Of a DNA stretch of 64,000 nucleotides, positions 26,664-35,913 are shown one piece after another. Position 1 is the first letter of the stretch. Every line of letters begins with the position of its first letter. The notes under the pieces are model-generated. The model was not told where the DNA came from. It ran no database searches and saw nothing but the letters and a program-made list of their open reading frames with translations. The translations under genes and the position numbers were made by a program. This DNA comes from Temperatibacter sp965603205 (lineage in GTDB: Bacteria; Pseudomonadota; Alphaproteobacteria; Sphingomonadales; Kordiimonadaceae), in assembly GCA_965603205.1 (NCBI GenBank), contig CBFDCC010000012.1, positions 1 through 64,000 on the forward strand, given 5' to 3'.

Positions 26664-28442
26664 ATGTCAAATAAGACAGTACGCATCGGATGTGCTTCAG
26701 CCTTTTATGGCGACAGTCAACTTTCAGCACGCCAACTCGTGGACAAAGGCGAGATAGATTATCTGGTGTTTGACTATCTTGCGGAATCAACGATGGCAAT
26801 TTTGGCACGTATGGCCATGAAAGATAAAAAACTGGGTTACGCCATTGATTTTGTCACTGTTGCGATGAAAGATGTGTTGGCTGACTGTGCCAAGAAAGGC
26901 ATCAAGGTGGTGGCCAACGCCGGCGGCGTTAATGTGCCTGGCTGCATCGAAGCAATCGAAGCGCTATGTGTCGAGCAGGGCTTGAATTTGACCATCGCGG
27001 GGGTTTACGGCGATGACCTTAGCAACCGAGCAGGCGACCTCGCCGCCAATGGTTTGCCCGATATCAAAACTGGCGAACCCCTGCCCGAAAAGCTCGCCAG
27101 CATTAACGCATATCTGGGTGCGGAGCCCATTGCCAGAGCACTGGCCGCTGGCGCTGATGTGGTGGTAACAGGGCGCGTGGTCGATAGTGCTGTGGTGCTC
27201 GGACCGTTGATTCACGAATTCGACTGGGCGATGACTGATTATGACCGCTTGGCGCAAGGTTCGCTCGCGGGCCATGTTGTTGAATGCGGGGCGCAATGTA
27301 CAGGGGGCAACTTTACCGATTGGCATCTGGTGCCTGATTTTTCTGATATGAGCTATCCAATCGCAGAAGTGAGCGACGATGGTAGTTTTATCATCGATAT
27401 TCCACCCGGCACAGGCGGGATGGTAACGACCGCCACCGTCGGTGAACAAATACTCTATGAAATTGGTGATCCAGCGAATTATTTACTGCCTGATGTGCGA
27501 TGCGATTTTTCGAATGTGACCCTGAAACAACTGGCGAAAGACCGAGTGCAGATAAAGGGCGCCAAGGGTCGTGCTCCCGGGCCTGATTATAAGACCTGTG
27601 CCACCTACACCGATGGTTACCGCATGATGGGCGCTTTTTATATGGCAGGTATTAATGCTGCTGATAAAGCCCGCACCAACATGGAAGCTTGGATCAAGCG
27701 CACCCGTAAAGCTTTCAAGGAAAGAGGCTTCGAGGATTATCGCCGGGTGTCGCTGGACTGTATTGGCACCGAAGCTATTTATGGCCCCAATTCCCGTGTA
27801 GAGGACGCGCGGGAGGTGATGGGCAAATTTGGTGTCCATCACGACAATAAAGCAGCTCTTACATTTGCTGCCGCTGAAATGGCCTACCTCGGCACGTCGG
27901 CAGCACCGGGCATGACGGGTTTTGGCGCTGGCCGGGCTCGCCCCCAACCTTTGATGCGTATTCATTCTGCTATGCTCTCCAAATCAAGCTTGCCGGTAAA
28001 AGTACAGGTCGGAGACAGGATTATCGCCGAAGAGATTTATAATGTAGGTGAGACCTCTGCCCCTTTTGACAGTAGCGAGATGGAAATTACAGCATTAAAG
28101 CCTGATAAAGGTTGGATTGAAGTGCCGCTTGAAAAACTTGCCTATGCCCGCAGTGGTGATAAGGGCGATAGTGCCAACATTGGGATTATTGCTCGGGAAA
28201 AGCGCTTTCTTCCAATTCTGCAAACACAGGTAACAGCGCCTGTGGTAGCTGACTATTTTGCGCATTTAGTGAGTGGAGATGTAACGCGTTACAGCCTGCC
28301 GGGCTTTCATGCCTATAACTTTTTGATGGAAGAAGCGCTTGGTGGTGGTGCCACGGCATCATTGCGCTTGGACAGTCAGGGGAAAAATTACGGCCAGATG
28401 CTTTTGTCACTACCAGTTCGCATTCCCTTAGTTTGGCTATAG
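26664..28442 (+). CDS. atuA: AtuA-family (DUF1446) acyclic terpene utilisation protein
   Basis: 592 residues. The N-terminal ~450 residues match DUF1446 (IGCASAFYGDSQLSARQLVD, DYLAESTMAILARM, VVANAGGVNVPGC, VVVTGRVVDSAVVLGP), and the C-terminal ~100 residues contain the AtuA C-terminal domain (YARSGDKGDSANIGIIAR). AtuA is required for citronellol/geraniol growth in Pseudomonas, but its reaction has not been settled to my knowledge. The gene starts five bases after atuF, so it closes the operon. Its presence is the strongest evidence that this is a terpene rather than a leucine pathway, because liu clusters lack it. AtuB, AtuG and the final lyase are not in the window. Confidence 0.88.
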   Translation: MSNKTVRIGCASAFYGDSQLSARQLVDKGEIDYLVFDYLAESTMAILARMAMKDKKLGYAIDFVTVAMKDVLADCAKKGIKVVANAGGVNVPGCIEAIEALCVEQGLNLTIAGVYGDDLSNRAGDLAANGLPDIKTGEPLPEKLASINAYLGAEPIARALAAGADVVVTGRVVDSAVVLGPLIHEFDWAMTDYDRLAQGSLAGHVVECGAQCTGGNFTDWHLVPDFSDMSYPIAEVSDDGSFIIDIPPGTGGMVTTATVGEQILYEIGDPANYLLPDVRCDFSNVTLKQLAKDRVQIKGAKGRAPGPDYKTCATYTDGYRMMGAFYMAGINAADKARTNMEAWIKRTRKAFKERGFEDYRRVSLDCIGTEAIYGPNSRVEDAREVMGKFGVHHDNKAALTFAAAEMAYLGTSAAPGMTGFGAGRARPQPLMRIHSAMLSKSSLPVKVQVGDRIIAEEIYNVGETSAPFDSSEMEITALKPDKGWIEVPLEKLAYARSGDKGDSANIGIIAREKRFLPILQTQVTAPVVADYFAHLVSGDVTRYSLPGFHAYNFLMEEALGGGATASLRLDSQGKNYGQMLLSLPVRIPLVWL

Positions 28443-28525
28443 GCTGTTATTAGACGTCACAGCTTGCTTTGCCCCACAAATTTGCTAAGCTCATAGGCAT
28501 TGGGATATATGAGGGGAGACATATT

Positions 28526-30424
28526 GTGGGATCGAATAACAAAAAACTAGGCATGCATCGGTCTATCGACAGGCGTGATTTTCTAAACGGGGCTGCCATC
28601 ATGGTTGGTGCCTCATTGTTACCCACTGCTATTAGTATAGGCACGCTGGCAGCAGAATCCACTGAGCTTTATTACCCGCCAACAAAGACCGGCATGCGGG
28701 GCAATCATCCAGGTTCGTTTGATGCTGCTCATCCGCTTGCATGGCATGGCGCCGCGCCGCAGACTTATGATGATATTGGTGAGGAATATGATCTTGTGGT
28801 TGTCGGCGGCGGGCTAAGCGGTCTAGCAGCCGCGATCTTCTTTCAACAGCAACGCGGGACATCTGCGCGTATCCTTATCCTTGATAATCACGACGACTTT
28901 GGCGGCCACGCTAAGCGCAATGAATTTAACTCTGGCGGCCACATGCTGCTTGGCATCGGCGGCAGCGTCAATCTAGAGGCCCCAAGCCATTACAGCGATG
29001 TCACCCAAAAACTGTTGAAAGATGTAGGCATTAATATCGCGAAACTGGAAAAATCCCAAGACCCTGATTATACCTTGTCATCACCAGATAAGGGATCAGG
29101 TTTGTTCATCAAAACAAATGAGGGCGCAGGCAAAACAGTGGTCGGCCAGTGGTCGGCGGCGTTTAACGGACAAGGCGATTACACATCCCTCATCAATCAG
29201 CTGCCACTAGCAAAGGCAGATAAAATCAAGCTCGTTCGCTTTGCGAGTGGTGAGCAGGATTATCTAGAGGGTCTCTCGGCTGATGAACGGGCAGCGTATC
29301 TCTCGTCAACCTCCTATCATAAGTTTCTGCGGGATTTGGTGGGGCTTTCCAGTGAGAGCCTATTACTGTTTGATTCAATGTTGCGCCTGCTTTTTGGTGT
29401 GGGCGGGGACGGTATTTCGGTCACGGAAGCTTTTAATAGCGGCGCACCGGGGATCAACTCTGTTGGAAAGGCGCTGGCGGATGAATCTCACTCCGACGAA
29501 GACAATAATCAATCGCTTTACTTTCCCGACGGTAACGCCACTGTGGCGCGTCTCATGGTACGCAAGCTGATACCTGCTGTAGCACAAGGTAGTTCCATGG
29601 ATGATATCGCCGCTGCACAGTTTGACTATAGTAAGTTGGACGTGGCAGCTTCGCCTGTTCGTCTGCGCCTTAACAGTACGGTTGTTGGTGCTAGCCAAGA
29701 AGGTGACCTCGTCACCGTCAATTATGTTCAAGACGGCAAACCATTTCGCGTAAAGGCCAAACACTGCATTATGGCCTGCTATAATTCTATTATCCCGCAT
29801 CTTTGCCCCTCGCTACCCGAGACCCAAAAGGAGGCCCTCAAATACGGCGTAAAGATACCGCTCATCTGGACGAATGTGCTCTTGAGGCAAGGGACACCTT
29901 TTTATAAGGCCGGCGTTGAGCTTTATGAATGCCCGAACAGCCCTTTCACGGTTGTCTCTAAGGTGCCGTCAACTAAAATGGCTGACTATCAGGCACCGCA
30001 GGACCACAGCGATCCGCTTGTTGTCTTCATGTTAGGCTCGCCCGTGCCGCAAAAAGAGCCTGGGCAGGTCGCCCGTGACCTATACAGGCTGGCCAGACAC
30101 GAACTTTTAGAGACCCCTTTCTCAACTTTCGAGCGGCAGATACGCGAGCAACTGACCGACCTGTTTGGCGCGCATGGGTTTGACGCTGACCGCGATATCG
30201 AAGCGATTACGGTCAATCGATGGGCGCACGGCTATGCCTACGAGTATCTAGAACTTGAAGATGACTTTGCTGAAGGGGCCTACCCGCATCAGATAGGCAG
30301 ACAACAATTTGGTCGTATCTCAATCGCAAACTCAGACTCAGAAGCCTATGCGTATGTCAATGGGGCCGTTGACGCGGCTTGGCGTGCCATAAGAGAACAA
30401 CTCTCCACTGTTAATAAGACCTAA
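28526..30424 (+). CDS. Tat-exported FAD oxidoreductase, spermidine dehydrogenase (SpdH)-like
   Basis: About 632 residues from GTG 28526, which has GAGGGGAG eight bases upstream; the frame continues up to TTG 28469 but that start has no ribosome site. The N terminus SIDRRDFLNGAAIMVGASLL is a twin-arginine signal followed by a hydrophobic helix, so the folded flavoprotein should be exported. The FAD-binding GxGxxG-type motif is VVGGGLSGLAAAIFFQQQ, followed by LILDNHDDFGGHAKRNEF. The wording YYPPTKTGMRGNHPGSF resembles SpdH-like proteins. Family members oxidise amines, but the substrate here is not known; the neighbourhood could suggest an alcohol or amine linked to the catabolic cluster. GC-rich like the cluster (36 of 60 bases in 29521-29580). 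Confidence 0.78.
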   Translation: MGSNNKKLGMHRSIDRRDFLNGAAIMVGASLLPTAISIGTLAAESTELYYPPTKTGMRGNHPGSFDAAHPLAWHGAAPQTYDDIGEEYDLVVVGGGLSGLAAAIFFQQQRGTSARILILDNHDDFGGHAKRNEFNSGGHMLLGIGGSVNLEAPSHYSDVTQKLLKDVGINIAKLEKSQDPDYTLSSPDKGSGLFIKTNEGAGKTVVGQWSAAFNGQGDYTSLINQLPLAKADKIKLVRFASGEQDYLEGLSADERAAYLSSTSYHKFLRDLVGLSSESLLLFDSMLRLLFGVGGDGISVTEAFNSGAPGINSVGKALADESHSDEDNNQSLYFPDGNATVARLMVRKLIPAVAQGSSMDDIAAAQFDYSKLDVAASPVRLRLNSTVVGASQEGDLVTVNYVQDGKPFRVKAKHCIMACYNSIIPHLCPSLPETQKEALKYGVKIPLIWTNVLLRQGTPFYKAGVELYECPNSPFTVVSKVPSTKMADYQAPQDHSDPLVVFMLGSPVPQKEPGQVARDLYRLARHELLETPFSTFERQIREQLTDLFGAHGFDADRDIEAITVNRWAHGYAYEYLELEDDFAEGAYPHQIGRQQFGRISIANSDSEAYAYVNGAVDAAWRAIREQLSTVNKT

Positions 30425-30450
30425 ACCAAAACCCAACAAAGGAAATTGAA

Positions 30451-30954
30451 ATGTTACGTAATGCTTATAAAAAATTAGGATTAGTAGGCCTATCCCTCAT
30501 CGCAAGCGTGGCGCTCACATTGGTGGCGCAGTCCAATCTACAGATTAGCCCAGCCGCCACTGCTGCTGACGAGAATGTGGTTAAGCCAGCGCAAAGCTGG
30601 AGCCTTGAAAGTGTGAATAACCTAAAGCTCAAAGAGCTTGGGAAAATCGACTGGGTAACGGTCAAGAGCGGCGGCGAATACAACAGAGAAATAGCCTTGT
30701 TCGAGGGCCAGAATGTAATGCTTGTATGGGAATCTGCGCCAGCAGTGCTCCTGATCGATACGCCCACAGCTATCGATGAATTTGTTGTGGTCACGAAGGG
30801 TATACTCACTCTAACCGACAAAGATGGAAACTCAGTCACCTACAAAAAAGGCGATATGTTTATGCTGCCAAAGGGTTTCACAGGAACTTGGGATATGCCT
30901 GAAGAGTATCGTGAGCTGATTGTCGTCGATACCAAACTATACAACGCACCATAA
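30451..30954 (+). CDS. Secreted cupin-domain protein
   Basis: 167 residues. Residues 1-39 are a signal peptide or membrane anchor (LGLVGLSLIASVALTLVA, then AATAADE). A single small cupin barrel follows (about 60-160), ending in YKKGDMFMLPKGFTGTWDMP, which resembles the Cupin_3 (DUF861) type. The usual metal-binding His residues are absent or replaced, so catalysis is doubtful. It lies 26 bases downstream of the SpdH-like gene with GGAAATTGAA before ATG 30451; a periplasmic partner or binding protein for that flavoprotein is a reasonable inference. Confidence 0.75.
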   Translation: MLRNAYKKLGLVGLSLIASVALTLVAQSNLQISPAATAADENVVKPAQSWSLESVNNLKLKELGKIDWVTVKSGGEYNREIALFEGQNVMLVWESAPAVLLIDTPTAIDEFVVVTKGILTLTDKDGNSVTYKKGDMFMLPKGFTGTWDMPEEYRELIVVDTKLYNAP

Positions 30955-31013
30955 TACGTCGCCGCCATGATAAAGGCGGATATCCTTGAGTCCGCACTCA
31001 TCTCATGATCCGT

Positions 31014-31144
31014 GGCAGGGTACTGAGCTAGGGTGCTGGCACATGCTAAAAAGTCACACTGAAGTGAATGAATTATAAATTATATCATACACTTACCAAA
31101 CATTATGGAGGAGCAGTGGGTTTCCCTTATGCTCCTCCAGTAAA
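31014..31144. repeat. Dispersed repeat, copy 3 (diverged)
   Basis: Shares GTACTGAGCT, CTAAAAAG, GAATGAATTAT, ATATCATA and the terminal 34-nt hairpin TGGAGGAG/CTCCTCCAGTA (31106-31139) with copies 1 and 2. The stem is identical in all three copies while the loop differs (here GCAGTGGGTTTCCCTTATG), which suggests selection on, or recent copying of, the stem. It marks the right edge of the GC-rich cluster. Confidence 0.7.
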
Positions 31145-31247
31145 AATAGGTTATCCTTTTGGGTGATGTTTGGGATTTAGAGCTTGGGTTTACCTATCGA
31201 GCGCAGCGAAGATGACCAAGTGTAATAGACACTGGCTCTGAACTGAT

Positions 31248-33227
31248 TTAAGGCGCAAGGGGCCCCAAAGCCTCTTTTAACGGACCTAAATAATCCTCAA
31301 AGGGTTTCCATGCCTCAAGCCCTTTTGTGTTGATTTTCTGACGAACCTGCTCTGAACTAGCTGTTTTTACTGCGCGCTCAGTTTTATGAAAATCCAAACA
31401 GGCCTCTTCGAAAGGCAAGCCACAATAGTCCAATAATTTTCTGATTTCTGTCTCGCTATCAGCGACCATATTTTCATAAATTACCCTGTGGATAGCCTCT
31501 GGCATCACTTGGTCATAATAGTCCATCAAATCAACATATCCACGATAATAGCGCCCCATAGATGAGAGGCTATAGGTGAATTCTTGGCCCTCTGCAAAAA
31601 GCTGCTTGAACCCGCTAAAGCAGCAAGCCATCGGGTCCCTGCGGGCATCAATTATTTTTGCATTGGGTAAAATTAGCTTAATCAAAGGAATATGGCGGAA
31701 ATTATTCGGCATCTTATCCGTAAAAAACTGAGCGTTCCCACGATGCTGTTTTGTCTCAGCGAGATAGCGTTCGCCCAATGCACGCAATTGATCTGCATCT
31801 AATTGATTTAAAATATTAGGATAACCATCCTCTGCGTCAACTGTCTTACGCTGGCGTAGTTCCTGAGCAATCATCAGTATATTAGGCAGTTCCATGGTCC
31901 CATCAACCATAGAATGCGATGCTAGAATTTGTTCTATTAACGTGGAACCCGCACGGGGCAAGCCTACAATAAAGATTGGATCAATTGCCTCGCAGCCCTG
32001 CCCCTTAGTATTTTTTATAAGTGCTGGGGTGCAAATAGCCTTTTGCGCCTGAAGCTCTTTGTCCATACCGTCTGCGTCATAGCGGCTTTCAGCGTGTCTA
32101 AGCGCGTTTCCTGCCGTATAATTATCAAATGACTTTCCATAGTCTTTTTGATCTTCAAATACTTTACCAAGGGAAAAATATATCTGAGTTTTTGCCGCGA
32201 CAGAAATGGCTTTCTGCTCTACCTGTTTTTGCATCAGAGCAATTTCTTCGCCGTTAAATGAGTATGTTTTCAGATTGGCGAGACCATACCAAGCATCACC
32301 ATATTCTGGTGCATGACTTATGGCCTGCTTATAGCTTTCAATCGCCTTTTCTTGATGACCCAATGTTTTAAGCGCATGCCCCTTGGATGTGTGAGTGGCA
32401 GCGTCAGCAGGGAGCTTGGTCAGGACTTTATCAAAATATGTTAATGATTCTGAATAATCCCCTGCCTGCATAGCCTGAATAGCGTAATGCGATAGAAAAA
32501 CTGGATTTTCCGGGTCGGTTTCAAGTAAATCCTTGGAAGCCTTATAGGCAATTTCAAATTTCTGTGCTTTGCGCAAAACCTGAATATAATCTAGCCTCAG
32601 CTGAATCTCATTGGGGGCAAAATTAATAGCATTTTCCAGCAGAAACTCCGCTTCATTCAACACACCAAAACGGCTAGCAATGTCTGCAAGTAACCGCATA
32701 GCCTCAGTATGTGTGGGATTTACCCTTAAAAAAGCCCGGCACAGTTTTTCTGCTTTTACTAGTTTATCTTCATGTAAATAATTGATGACTGCCAATAATT
32801 CTTTTGGCAACGATTGCAATCTTAGCAGTTGCTGTTCCGCTTTTAATGCTTCTGGTTGGTTGTTTACCGTTTTAAATAATTGCACCAACTCATGCCACGC
32901 CCCTGTCAATGCAGGGTTGGCTTTAACAGCTTGCTGAAAGGCTATAATCGCGTCTTTCAGTTCGCCCTTAGATTTAAACACATATCCCAATTCCTGATGG
33001 GCGCGGCCAAATTCTGGTGACTGAGTTAATAATGTACCAAGGGTACTCTCGGCTTTATCTAGTTTCTGATTATAGCGATACAAAACTGCTTGGATATAAA
33101 GAGCAGCTTTATTGTCTGCTTCCTCTTTCAAAACATCAGTGATAATGCGCTGAGCCCCATCGAGGTTCCCCTGCATTAACATTTTCTGCGCCTGAGCCAA
33201 ATTTTGTTGAATTTGGTCTTTATCCAT
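31248..33227 (-). CDS. TPR-repeat sulfotransferase
   Basis: 659 residues. The N-terminal ~380 residues are tetratricopeptide repeats (for example ADNKAALYIQAVLYRYNQKL, HQELGYVFKSKGELKDAIIA). The C-terminal part is a sulfotransferase domain with a good PAPS-binding loop FIVGLPRAGSTLIEQILASH at about 415-435 and a second site in RRDPMACCFSGFKQLF. No signal peptide, so cytoplasmic. It is downstream of a TonB receptor gene on the same strand, with a hairpin terminator between, and AAGGAAATGAA precedes its ATG. Such proteins are common beside TonB receptors in marine proteobacteria; the acceptor is unknown. Confidence 0.88.
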   Translation of the reverse strand: MDKDQIQQNLAQAQKMLMQGNLDGAQRIITDVLKEEADNKAALYIQAVLYRYNQKLDKAESTLGTLLTQSPEFGRAHQELGYVFKSKGELKDAIIAFQQAVKANPALTGAWHELVQLFKTVNNQPEALKAEQQLLRLQSLPKELLAVINYLHEDKLVKAEKLCRAFLRVNPTHTEAMRLLADIASRFGVLNEAEFLLENAINFAPNEIQLRLDYIQVLRKAQKFEIAYKASKDLLETDPENPVFLSHYAIQAMQAGDYSESLTYFDKVLTKLPADAATHTSKGHALKTLGHQEKAIESYKQAISHAPEYGDAWYGLANLKTYSFNGEEIALMQKQVEQKAISVAAKTQIYFSLGKVFEDQKDYGKSFDNYTAGNALRHAESRYDADGMDKELQAQKAICTPALIKNTKGQGCEAIDPIFIVGLPRAGSTLIEQILASHSMVDGTMELPNILMIAQELRQRKTVDAEDGYPNILNQLDADQLRALGERYLAETKQHRGNAQFFTDKMPNNFRHIPLIKLILPNAKIIDARRDPMACCFSGFKQLFAEGQEFTYSLSSMGRYYRGYVDLMDYYDQVMPEAIHRVIYENMVADSETEIRKLLDYCGLPFEEACLDFHKTERAVKTASSEQVRQKINTKGLEAWKPFEDYLGPLKEALGPLAP

Positions 33228-33243
33228 TTCATTTCCTTAAAAT

Positions 33244-33267
33244 AAAGGCGCTACGAATAGCGCCTTT
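33244..33267 (-). terminator. Hairpin between TonB receptor and TPR-sulfotransferase genes
   Basis: AAAGGCGCTA/TAGCGCCTTT perfect ten-bp stem with a CGAA loop (on the plus strand), followed on the minus strand by ATTTT. It probably ends or attenuates transcription from the receptor gene into the sulfotransferase gene. Confidence 0.7.
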
Positions 33268-33296
33268 AATAGATTTTTAGCTTAATGGTCGGCTAA

Positions 33297-35834
33297 TTAG
33301 AAGTCTACAGAGAAACGTACGCCAACAGTACGCGGACGATTTATCGCAACGCGTTCATGGTCAAAGACTAAATTATTATTCAGCTGTGCACGCTTATCAG
33401 TGATATTATCGACATAAGCAGTGATAGAATAACGATCATTGCGAATACCCGCAGAGCTGCTAAGCAGCGTATAGCTATCCTGCTTGGCACGGTTAATCAG
33501 TACAATATCACTATAGCTTGAGGCCGAATAGGTCACAGTACCCTGAACATGAGCTTCAAAATCATTGCTGATGTCCCAAGTATAGCGAGCATTCATATTT
33601 CCTTGGAAACTAGGTGCGTAAGATAAATCTTCGCCTGGACCTGCAATGGCAACAGAGGCACCTACAAGTTCTGTAATTTCTGTATCAAGGAAAGAGAAAG
33701 CACCCGACAATAGGAGACCCGGCGTAGACATTGGTGCCCATGTAATATCGCCCTCAATACCTTTGATTTTTGCATTCGCAGCATTATCAGAGAAGAAAAG
33801 GTTCGTTACCTGTGGATCAAAGATGGTTGTTTGCAGATCTTTAATGTCCACGTAGAAAGCTGTACCGTTGAAGCGAACTGAATTGTCCAACATGTCCATT
33901 TTCCAACCAAATTCGAAGTTTGTGACTTCGTCAGTACGTACAACAGCAGGAACAGCCCCACCACCTGCACCAGCAGGACGGTTAGGCAAACCCGGTCTAA
34001 AGCCTTCAGAATAGGTGAAATACACAAGTAAATCATCATTCGGCTTATAAGAAACATTACCCTTGAAAACCCAACCTTTTGCCTCAGCTCCCTTTGGAAC
34101 CATAACGCCATTAATGACTTGAGTACCATCAAACTGAGTATCAAGGTTAGTACCGAACGCATTCACGTCTGCACCGCCAAAGTTATAGAAAGAAGAGTTT
34201 GCAGACCCTTTCATACGCACATTCACATCGTGCCAACGTGCGCCAGCAGTAATAGTTAACTCTTCGGTCACGTCATAAGAGACTTCGCCAAATAGACCAA
34301 GTTGCTTGTCTGTTCTGGTGATGTCATTAAAGAAAATCACACCTTTATCTCGTGGTGTTGGATCTGAAACACTTGATCCTGGTAATGCACCATTTTGTGG
34401 CCAACCAAAGACACCCGGCGTGAAGCTTTCAGCAAAGACAGAACCGGGGTAAGTAAAGTCATTGCGCTCAACCAGCTTCTGCTTGCTATAGAAACCACCA
34501 AATGTACCACGAAGCGGCTTATCTTCAGGTGTTACAAAACGAAGCTCATGTGTCCAAACGCTTGTTTCTGTTTCACTATCAACATACAAGTTTGGCGCCT
34601 GACAAGTGCCAGACGGACCAGCATCACCTGGATAGCTAACCGCACCATCACAAATATAATAAGGCAGATACTGTCCAACGAATAGATAGTCTGTATAATC
34701 GATAGTCTGTTCTGTATTACGATCAAGATAAGCCCCTGCATAAACCATTTGCAGACCACCAATATTGCCTTCAATTGTCAAAGCCGTATTTGAAAATTTA
34801 TCTTCTGTTTCATCAGGTGAGTAGCGCTGGATTGAAAGCTCATTTGGATCGTTAAGCTCTGGATCAATAAAGAAAACACCCTCAGTTTCAATTGTCTGGC
34901 GCATGTGTGAGAGATTAATTTCCCAATCGTCATTAACATCATACAATGCTGAAACGCGTAGACCTTCATATGAAGCATCGTTGAAATCTTTTTCAACTAA
35001 AGCTGTATTTTTAGCAGCAAGAAAATTTACATTACTTAGATTAGCACCTGCTTGAAATCCTGGATCAGTTGGCATACCATTTGGTCTGTTAACCTCTCCT
35101 TTAAAACGTGCGCTGTCCCTAGCTGTAATAGAACCTAGGCGGTTATCAATATACCCGCCCTGATTATCCATGAAAAACGTAGCGCGCATCCCTAATTGAT
35201 CGGTGATAGGGAAGTTGATGGTACCTTCAATCTTTTGGCTTTCTTCACCACCTTTTGTAGTAGAAACCCCACCACTCATTTTTGCAGAAAATTCATCGAG
35301 TACAGGCTTATTGGTTATCAGACGTATTGTACCAGCCTGAGAACTTGCACCAAATAATGTCCCTTGAGAACCTGGAAGAACCTCAATGCGGTTTAAATCT
35401 GCCGCATAAATATCAAGATTACGACCAACCTGCGTTACGGGCTGTTCATTTAGATACAAGGCAACATTGGGGGCTAGTCCAGCAACACCTGCCGTTGTCA
35501 GGTTAGGCGTTGTCGATGCCATGCCGCGAATATAAATTGTTCCCTGTCCGGGGCCAGCACCGCCAGAAGAAACGCCCGGTAGCTGCAGTAAATAATCTGT
35601 AAAAACATTAATGTTATTATTTTCTAACGCGCTCTCGCCCAACGCCTTGACTGCTACAGGTACATCTTGTGTACTGGCAGATCTTTTTGTCGCTGTTACG
35701 GTGATTTCCTCAAGGCCTTGATAGTCTTGGTCTTGAGCAGTGGCAGCGGTTCCAAATGCACATAGAATTGATATAGATGCACCGGAAGCCAAAAGAGTTT
35801 TACTTTTGGTTATATATGATTGGAGGGGGGTCAT
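33297..35834 (-). CDS. TonB-dependent outer-membrane receptor
   Basis: 845 residues. Residues 1-33 are a signal peptide (SISILCAFGTAATAQ), TonB box EEITVTATKR at about 42-51, plug with LLQLPGVSSGGAGPGQGTIY and DLNRIEVLPGSQGTLFGASS, barrel ending in VGVRFSVDF with terminal Phe. The wording (ATKR...TQDVPVAV) is the common style of receptors in sphingomonads, Caulobacterales and relatives, often for plant, terpenoid or steroid-like compounds; the substrate is not assignable. It lies on the minus strand between a BetT-like gene and the TPR-sulfotransferase gene. Confidence 0.93.
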   Translation of the reverse strand: MTPLQSYITKSKTLLASGASISILCAFGTAATAQDQDYQGLEEITVTATKRSASTQDVPVAVKALGESALENNNINVFTDYLLQLPGVSSGGAGPGQGTIYIRGMASTTPNLTTAGVAGLAPNVALYLNEQPVTQVGRNLDIYAADLNRIEVLPGSQGTLFGASSQAGTIRLITNKPVLDEFSAKMSGGVSTTKGGEESQKIEGTINFPITDQLGMRATFFMDNQGGYIDNRLGSITARDSARFKGEVNRPNGMPTDPGFQAGANLSNVNFLAAKNTALVEKDFNDASYEGLRVSALYDVNDDWEINLSHMRQTIETEGVFFIDPELNDPNELSIQRYSPDETEDKFSNTALTIEGNIGGLQMVYAGAYLDRNTEQTIDYTDYLFVGQYLPYYICDGAVSYPGDAGPSGTCQAPNLYVDSETETSVWTHELRFVTPEDKPLRGTFGGFYSKQKLVERNDFTYPGSVFAESFTPGVFGWPQNGALPGSSVSDPTPRDKGVIFFNDITRTDKQLGLFGEVSYDVTEELTITAGARWHDVNVRMKGSANSSFYNFGGADVNAFGTNLDTQFDGTQVINGVMVPKGAEAKGWVFKGNVSYKPNDDLLVYFTYSEGFRPGLPNRPAGAGGGAVPAVVRTDEVTNFEFGWKMDMLDNSVRFNGTAFYVDIKDLQTTIFDPQVTNLFFSDNAANAKIKGIEGDITWAPMSTPGLLLSGAFSFLDTEITELVGASVAIAGPGEDLSYAPSFQGNMNARYTWDISNDFEAHVQGTVTYSASSYSDIVLINRAKQDSYTLLSSSAGIRNDRYSITAYVDNITDKRAQLNNNLVFDHERVAINRPRTVGVRFSVDF

Positions 35835-35913
35835 TTTTTATACCTGTTATTATTTTAAGGTTATAGATTGCATATGCGGGCGCCAATATAACTAATATTA
35901 CTTAGAATACAAA

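Noticed and set aside
28469..28525. Upstream TTG start for the SpdH-like gene
   Set aside because: It would add 19 residues before the Tat motif and has no ribosome site, while GTG 28526 has GAGGGGAG at good spacing.
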